A DNA stretch of 28,029 bases from Bacteroidales bacterium (GTDB lineage Bacteria; Bacteroidota; Bacteroidia; Bacteroidales; UBA12077), in NCBI GenBank assembly GCA_030600625.1, contig JAUVLS010000001.1, positions 1-28,029 of the forward strand, written 5' to 3'. Shown here in pieces: positions 24,254 through 28,029 of the stretch. A program made the position numbers and the translations under genes. Under the pieces are notes generated by a model. It was not told where the DNA came from. It searched no databases and saw only the letters and a program-made list of their open reading frames with translations. Within the stretch, counting starts at the first letter, position 1. The number at the start of each line of letters is the position of its first letter.

Positions 24254-24268
24254 ATATTGGTCCAATAT
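24254..24268. promoter_or_regulatory. Palindromic site upstream of the propeller lipoprotein gene
   Basis: ATATTGG (24254-24260) and CCAATAT (24262-24268) form a perfect inverted repeat around a single T. It lies 17 bp upstream of the ATG at 24237, so it may be an operator or overlap the promoter. No matching regulator is recognised. Confidence 0.4.
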
Positions 24269-24298
24269 AGCAATAAATTGTTTTTTAGTAAATTAAAT

Positions 24299-24634
24299 CT
24301 AATTACATTTTAATTCAAATTGGATATGTTTATCTAGAAACGATACCGCTTCCTGTTTCGATTCGAAATAATCAGGAATCCAGGTAAGTAATTTGCCTGG
24401 TAGTTCTTCTTTAACAAAATCTATTAAGGAATACCTTATAGTTTTTATATACTCAGAATCTAAGTAGATTTTAACAGGTTTATCAATCTTAAGCATTAGA
24501 TTATAAACATTTAATAAAGCTTTTTCTCGTTCTTCTTCTTCCATATTAATCCAAATACATTCGTATTTTAAATTATTCAGCTTACAGTAATTAATATAAA
24601 CATCAAGTTCTTCTTTTGTCCAAATTTCTTGCAT
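24299..24634 (-). CDS. Hypothetical protein encoded behind the integrase
   Basis: The 111-residue protein is not recognised. It is mostly alternating helix and strand, with LKYECIWINMEEEEREKALLN and VKIYLDSEYIKTIRYSL, and has no signal peptide or known motif. Its ATG is 1 bp after the integrase stop, so it is almost surely co-translated with the integrase. Genes in this position in other elements can be accessory recombination factors or unrelated passengers. It looks too acidic to be a classical excisionase. Confidence 0.72.
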   Translation of the reverse strand: MQEIWTKEELDVYINYCKLNNLKYECIWINMEEEEREKALLNVYNLMLKIDKPVKIYLDSEYIKTIRYSLIDFVKEELPGKLLTWIPDYFESKQEAVSFLDKHIQFELKCN

Positions 24635-24635
24635 A

Positions 24636-25895
24636 CTACTCGTTTTGTAAAACTTTATCTCGTTCCTTCCAAATTTCCATCATTTTCTCCGCTGCATCAT
24701 TTTCATCTATTTTCAAATATCGCATAAATGACTTTTGTGTTTTATGACCGGATATTTTCATAATATAAAATATTGGTGTGTCAGCAAGATATTCATTAGT
24801 ACAAAAAGACCTTCTACAAGTATGAGAAGTTATCAAATCATATTTTTTGTGAATCGTTTTAATTTTATCTTTCCCTTTTTTATAAACCTGTTCTATTTCA
24901 TCATTAATATCAGCTTTCTCTCCTATAATTTTTGCTAACGTATTGAATTTAGCGTTATGAATTTTAGGAAGTTTATTCTCATATTTTTCAAGTATTTCTA
25001 TTACTTGTTTCTTTAAAGGTATTGTTTGTGTTTTATGAGTTTTTTGAATTTTTTTATGTAAAAATTCACCTTTAATATGATGTGCTTCTATTGTTGAAAA
25101 ATCACTAAATCTTAAACCTGTTAAACACCCAATTAAAAGATAATCTCTTACAACATCCAGTTCCTTATCATCTGACAAATCCAGCTTTGCGATTTCTTCA
25201 ATTTCTTCTGATGTAAGATATATTTTGTCAACTTCTTCTGTCAAAGTTTTAAAATCATCTAAATCAATCTTTCTGCAAATCCCTTTCCTATAACAATCAC
25301 GTAAGAATATTTTAAGATTTTTAATCTGCTTACCTACCGTATTTGTTGCCAAACCTTTTGTCTTATCAGGCTTAACCGCATGAAAAGTTAGATAATTAAC
25401 AAACTTTTTATAAAACGTATAGTTAATACTAAGGAATGTTATATCCTGTTTTATATGCTTTGAAAAGCCTTTTAGATGCTTTTTTAATGAGTTATAATCT
25501 TTAATAACGTCTCCTACTACACTTCCTTTAGAGTCCTCAGTGAAATCATCCAAAATATCTATAAAGCTCTTTTCATTACGACCTTTATAAATAGTTTCCT
25601 TTTTTATTTCATCAACTACAAATTCAATTGTTGGATCAATAAAATTATCATTAGCATATTCTACAATCTTACCTATACGAATTTGTAGTTTTCGTATTTT
25701 CTTTTCATAATCGTCAAAATCAGGACAAGCCTTTTTAAGTTTATTCTTCTTAAAATCCCAATGTGTGGGACTTACATTAATATTTACAGGAATAAAAGCT
25801 CGTTTTATTCTACTATAATTGTATCTAATATACACAGGAGTGTCTCCATACTTTGTGATGTAATTCGGCTTTACATAGGGATAATACGATTCCAT
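24636..25895 (-). CDS. Tyrosine recombinase/integrase of the element
   Basis: The protein is 419 residues from the ATG at 25895. A longer frame opens at 25949, but its extra 18 residues are only the translation of the GTGTTGCA repeats, and a possible promoter places the transcript start near 25932. The N-terminal arm-binding part starts ESYYPYVKPNY, a SAM-like core-binding domain follows (about 110-205), and the catalytic domain has R262 (GLRFSDF), H358-x2-R361 (SHTCRRSF), H384 (SGHKT) and the nucleophile Y393 (MRYLK). It is of the Bacteroidota phage/element integrase type. It is next to attR, 159 bp away, and should integrate and, with a directionality factor, excise the element at tRNA-Asp. 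Confidence 0.94.
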   Translation of the reverse strand: MESYYPYVKPNYITKYGDTPVYIRYNYSRIKRAFIPVNINVSPTHWDFKKNKLKKACPDFDDYEKKIRKLQIRIGKIVEYANDNFIDPTIEFVVDEIKKETIYKGRNEKSFIDILDDFTEDSKGSVVGDVIKDYNSLKKHLKGFSKHIKQDITFLSINYTFYKKFVNYLTFHAVKPDKTKGLATNTVGKQIKNLKIFLRDCYRKGICRKIDLDDFKTLTEEVDKIYLTSEEIEEIAKLDLSDDKELDVVRDYLLIGCLTGLRFSDFSTIEAHHIKGEFLHKKIQKTHKTQTIPLKKQVIEILEKYENKLPKIHNAKFNTLAKIIGEKADINDEIEQVYKKGKDKIKTIHKKYDLITSHTCRRSFCTNEYLADTPIFYIMKISGHKTQKSFMRYLKIDENDAAEKMMEIWKERDKVLQNE

Positions 25896-25910
25896 AGTTA
25901 GATTTTTTTT

Positions 25911-25943
25911 GTGTTGCATTTGTGTTGCATTTGTGTTGCAAAT
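25911..25943. repeat. Right-end tandem repeats, possible integrase arm sites
   Basis: Three copies of GTGTTGCA follow with 11-bp spacing (25911, 25922, 25933), in the same direction as the two copies at 1161-1182. They lie between the integrase start codon and the attR core, overlapping the expected integrase transcription start. Binding by the integrase could therefore also repress its own gene. Confidence 0.65.
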
Positions 25944-25970
25944 TAACATATTTATACATTAAATTGCAAA
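25939..25970 (-). promoter_or_regulatory. Likely integrase promoter
   Basis: On the minus strand, TTTG (25970-25967) is followed after 20 nt by TTAATTTG (25946-25939), one base off the consensus TAnnTTTG. Transcription would start near 25932, inside the repeats, leaving a leader of about 37 nt before the ATG at 25895. Confidence 0.5.
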
Positions 25971-26053
25971 TTTCTAAGTAAGTAAATTTTTCTTACTACC
26001 TGATTTTCATTAGGTTTAGTAAAACTAGGTAAAGATACATAAAGATAGGGAAG

Positions 26054-26113
26054 GTCTCGTCCAGACCGCTTTTTTACACTAAAGCCCTTGATTTTCAAGG
26101 GTTTTTTTATTTC
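26054..26113. repeat. attR: tRNA-Asp 3' end and terminator, right copy
   Basis: The first 23 bases (26054-26076) are identical to the tRNA-Asp 3' end at 1099-1121. After two differences, the terminator AAAGCCCTTG...CAAGGG and the T run follow, as at the left end. There is no tRNA body in front of it: the sequence left of it is element DNA. This is the displaced original end of the host gene. Confidence 0.92.
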
Positions 26114-26403
26114 TGTCGATCTATCCGAAATTAGGGCGAAGAATCTAAATAAATCCTATTTTTAAAACATTGGCAATAAAACAACCCTATTGCCGATATT
26201 TTGATTTTTTCAGCCATGAAGCAATAAAATATTACCCTAATTCTATTACAAAATGAGTAAATAATTACCCTTACTTTGTTACAAAGTCAATCTAAAATTA
26301 CTGAAAAATACTATTGATTTAACGATTCTGCTTAAATTGAATATTGTGTTTAAAAAAAGTTTAGAATATCTTTGAAAAACAATTACAAAAAACGACCAAA
26401 CAA
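26114..26403. other. Noncoding chromosomal stretch with direct repeats
   Basis: No gene is seen. GGCAATA (26172-26178) and TATTGCC (26188-26194) form a small hairpin. Two 26-bp imperfect direct repeats (26231-26256 and 26264-26289), both with ATTACCCT and TTACAAA, start 33 bp apart, about three helix turns; 20 of 26 positions agree. These may be regulatory sites for the gene at 26404. Confidence 0.55.
26343..26374 (+). promoter_or_regulatory. Promoter of the AlbA_2-domain gene
   Basis: TATCTTTG (26367-26374) matches the -7 consensus. A weak -33 box, ATTG (26343-26346), lies 20 nt before it. Transcription would begin near 26381, giving a leader of about 23 nt. Confidence 0.55.
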
Positions 26404-27747
26404 ATGACACAAGCTGAATTAGACACCATATTGCAAGAAGGAGAAGATTACTATCTTGAATTTAAAGAAAATGTTAATTCCGATTTAGCCAAAGAAATGG
26501 TTGCATTTGCAAACTCTTCGGGTGGAAGAATTTTTATTGGTATTGATGATGATAACAATCAAAAAGGTGTAACTATCAATAATGATTTAAAATCGAGAAT
26601 TCAAACCATCGCCAGAGATTGTGACCCGTCTGTTAATATCAATCTTGAAACTTTTCAAAACATTTTAATTATTCATATTCCCGAAGGCAATGAGAAACCT
26701 TATCGCTGTAATAAAGGGTTTTTCATACGAAATGGTGCCAGCACACAAAAAATGAATACAACCCAGATTGTTGACTTTTTGCAGCAAGAAGGCAGAATAA
26801 AGTTTGATGAACAATCTAAAATTAAAATCAATTATAAAAAAGCATATAGTCCTGAATTGTTGAGAAACTTTCTTAGAATTGCGGGTATTCCACAAATTAT
26901 GGAAGATGAAGATATCTTAAGAAATCTTGGTGTGCTTAATGAAGATGTTTTTTGTTTAAATAATGCAGGAATTTTGTTTTTTACAGAAAAACCAGGCGAT
27001 TATATTAATCAGTGTATCGTTACCTGTGTTTTATACAAGGGAACGGAGAAAATAAATATTCTCGACAGGAAAGACATTAATACTGATTTTATCAATACAA
27101 TTAATGAATCGATTATATTTTTAACAAAACACCTGAATGTAAGCTATAAAATTGAAAGCATACAAAGGCAGGATATTCTTGAAATACCAGAAGTGGCACT
27201 ACGCGAAGCTGTAATAAACGCAGTTATGCACCGAAATTATTTTGAAGATGGAGCAAATGTAATGATTGAAATTTTCGATGACAGGGTTGAAATTTCTAAT
27301 CCTGGGGGATTACCTAAAGCTCTTGATCAAAAAGATTTTGGGGAAAAAAGTATCCGACGAAATCCATTAATAGCAAATCTTTTTCAACGAGCACGATTTA
27401 TTGAAAAATTGGGTACAGGTATTAACCGAATGAAAAAAGAAGTATTACAGGCAGGATTAGCAGAACCACAATATGAGTTTACAGGATTTTTCACTATCAT
27501 ATTTAACAGATCAAAGGTCGGTGAAACTGTGGAGAAAACTGTGGAGAAAACTGTGGAGAAAACTGTGGAGAAAATAATCGAATTAATAACTCAAAACCCT
27601 AAAATAACCATAAAAGAAATACAGAAAGAAACAAGCTTAACAAGGCGTGGTATAGAATATAACATTAATAAACTCAAAAAAGAAGGTATTTTAAATAGAA
27701 TTGGTCCCGACAAAGGTGGTTATTGGGAAATAACAAGTACGGAATAA
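26404..27747 (+). CDS. AlbA_2 (Schlafen-type) / GHKL ATP-binding regulator
   Basis: The 447-residue protein starts with an AlbA_2 domain (about 8-120: DYYLEFKENVNSDLAKEMVA, NSSGGRIFIGIDDDN, IHIPEGNEKPYRC, FFIRNGASTQKM). A GHKL/HATPase-like part follows, with ALREAVINAVMHRNYFEDG, VEISNPGGLP and FIEKLGTGINRMK. A winged helix closes the protein (about 391-447, with ITIKEIQKETSLTRRGIEYNINKL). Between the last two lies a tandem TVEK repeat, four copies at 375-390. Proteins of this build are widespread predicted DNA-binding regulators, some tied to defence; function is not established. The gene is outside the element, beyond attR, and has its own promoter. Confidence 0.9.
   Translation: MTQAELDTILQEGEDYYLEFKENVNSDLAKEMVAFANSSGGRIFIGIDDDNNQKGVTINNDLKSRIQTIARDCDPSVNINLETFQNILIIHIPEGNEKPYRCNKGFFIRNGASTQKMNTTQIVDFLQQEGRIKFDEQSKIKINYKKAYSPELLRNFLRIAGIPQIMEDEDILRNLGVLNEDVFCLNNAGILFFTEKPGDYINQCIVTCVLYKGTEKINILDRKDINTDFINTINESIIFLTKHLNVSYKIESIQRQDILEIPEVALREAVINAVMHRNYFEDGANVMIEIFDDRVEISNPGGLPKALDQKDFGEKSIRRNPLIANLFQRARFIEKLGTGINRMKKEVLQAGLAEPQYEFTGFFTIIFNRSKVGETVEKTVEKTVEKTVEKIIELITQNPKITIKEIQKETSLTRRGIEYNINKLKKEGILNRIGPDKGGYWEITSTE
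27526..27573 (+). repeat. Four exact 12-bp tandem repeats in coding sequence
   Basis: The unit ACTGTGGAGAAA (Thr-Val-Glu-Lys) is repeated four times without a single difference. The unit length is a multiple of three, so gain or loss of copies keeps the frame. It forms the hinge between the ATP-binding part and the C-terminal winged helix. Confidence 0.95.
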
Positions 27748-27792
27748 AATTCGGATTTAAATCATAAGAATAACCTTCCGAAACAGGCACAT

Positions 27793-27805
27793 CCCGAATT
27801 TCGGG
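27793..27805. repeat. Short intergenic palindrome CCCGAA-T-TTCGGG
   Basis: CCCGAA (27793-27798) and TTCGGG (27800-27805) flank a single T. It lies 45 bp after the stop codon of the AlbA_2 gene and may work as part of a termination or mRNA-end structure. It resembles the CCCGATAGCTATCGGG palindrome at 970-985 in its arms. Confidence 0.5.
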
Positions 27806-27826
27806 GAACCATTCTAAACTTCAATA

Positions 27827-27851
27827 CCTGCCTGCCCGTCCGGCAGGCGGG
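27827..27851. repeat. Intergenic copy of the GC-rich palindrome family
   Basis: CCTGCCTGCC (27827-27836) pairs with GGCAGGCGGG (27842-27851) with one G-T pair and a 5-nt spacer. Its core is the same as in the four inserts within hsdM and hsdR. It lies between the convergent AlbA_2 and SiaC-like genes, in chromosomal DNA outside the element. Confidence 0.8.
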
Positions 27852-27888
27852 TAGTTAATGATACGACATTCTGAAAAAGAATTTGGTA

Positions 27889-28029
27889 TTACAGATCGTT
27901 TTTTTCATCAATAATTGGAACAAAGTTGAATGACAGATCAAGTGCTTCTGACATAATTTCGCCTTCTTCCAATAAATCTTCATCTTCGGGATGGTAATAC
28001 CAGTTTATAGTTATTTCCATGCCTTGTTC
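27889..28029 (-). CDS. SiaC/DUF1987-like protein, C-terminal end (cut by window edge)
   Basis: A minus-strand frame enters from the right edge and ends in TAA at 27889. The 46 visible residues include ITINWYYHPEDEDLLEEGE, then ALDLSFNFVPII. This matches my memory of the C-terminus of the DUF1987/SiaC phosphoprotein family, in which a WYYEEDDEDMLEAGE-type motif is followed by a short segment rich in Phe. SiaC-type proteins work in partner-switching pathways with a PP2C phosphatase and a kinase. The frame is open to the edge, so the true start is probably outside; the Met at 28020 is likely internal. Only a fragment is seen, so the call is tentative. Confidence 0.65.
   Translation of the reverse strand, partial: EQGMEITINWYYHPEDEDLLEEGEIMSEALDLSFNFVPIIDEKNDL

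Larger units (their letters stand above)
1099..26076. mobile_element. Integrative element in tRNA-Asp (about 24.96 kb)
   Basis: The element is bounded by a 60-bp near-perfect direct repeat of the tRNA-Asp 3' end (1099-1158 and 26054-26113). It carries a tyrosine recombinase next to the right end, an excisionase-type HTH protein, a replication-type protein and a MobC-like protein. Repeats resembling integrase arm sites occur at both ends (1161-1182 and 25911-25943). Cargo is a type I restriction-modification system with nested Shedu and PIN genes, an AbiE-like toxin-antitoxin pair, a DUF262 protein, nucleases and two lipoproteins. I see no relaxase, coupling protein or type IV secretion genes, so it is at most mobilisable by a helper and could be immobile. 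The class (genomic or defence island, mobilisable element remnant) is inferred from gene content. Confidence 0.9.

Noticed and set aside
25896..25949. Integrase start at the upstream ATG (25949)
   Set aside because: The extra residues translate the GTGTTGCA repeats and lie at or before the likely transcript start near 25932.

Overview
The window looks like the chromosome of an AT-rich member of the Bacteroidota. Five start regions match the Bacteroidota sigma-factor promoter pattern (TTTG, 19-20 nt, TAnnTTTG), lipoproteins carry a Cys-Glu after the lipobox, Shine-Dalgarno sequences are weak, and a DUF3822 gene sits directly upstream of rsmD, a pairing I remember from this phylum. The sequence alone does not give genus or species.

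Three regions can be separated. (1) Left chromosomal flank, 1-1098: the 3' part of a DUF3822 gene, rsmD, a promoter, a tRNA-Asp-like fragment broken by a palindrome, and an intact tRNA-Asp(GTC). (2) An integrative element of about 24.96 kb, 1099 to about 26076. It is bounded by a 60-bp near-perfect direct repeat of the tRNA-Asp 3' end plus its terminator. A tyrosine recombinase lies at the right end and 11-bp repeats resembling integrase arm sites lie at both ends. (3) Right chromosomal flank, 26077-28029: an AlbA_2/GHKL-type gene with an in-frame TVEK repeat, and the C-terminal end of a SiaC/DUF1987-like gene.

Inside the element, the left arm (1.2-5.2 kb) carries an unknown gene, an excisionase-type HTH protein, a phage-type replication protein, a zinc-ribbon protein, a MobC-like protein with no relaxase, and a GIY-YIG nuclease. 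Several strong inverted repeats lie between them. The middle left (5.4-8.9 kb) holds a metallophosphoesterase and an AbiE-like toxin-antitoxin pair with a clear operator, followed by a membrane phospholipase-D-like protein. From 20.3 kb down to 8.9 kb on the minus strand runs one long defence cluster: hsdM, hsdS, a PIN-domain protein, a 53-aa gene, a 98-aa gene, a Shedu-type nuclease (SduA/DUF4263), hsdR, a secreted EEP-family nuclease and a DUF262/HNH (GmrSD-like) protein. The Shedu and PIN genes are nested between hsdS and hsdR with very short gaps, so a type I restriction system seems to have been built up as a composite. The right end (20.5-26 kb) holds an unknown gene divergent from hsdM, two beta-propeller lipoproteins, a small gene just behind the integrase, and the integrase itself.

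The most unusual signal is a family of short GC-rich palindromes (core close to CCTGCC-GGC-GGCAGG). They appear inserted in frame in hsdM (twice) and hsdR (twice), adding peptides such as PAGQAS, PPAGEAG and PASPAGR, and they also occur between genes. The two hsdM copies are the same sequence in opposite orientation. A different palindrome splits a tRNA-Asp-like fragment just upstream of the real tRNA.
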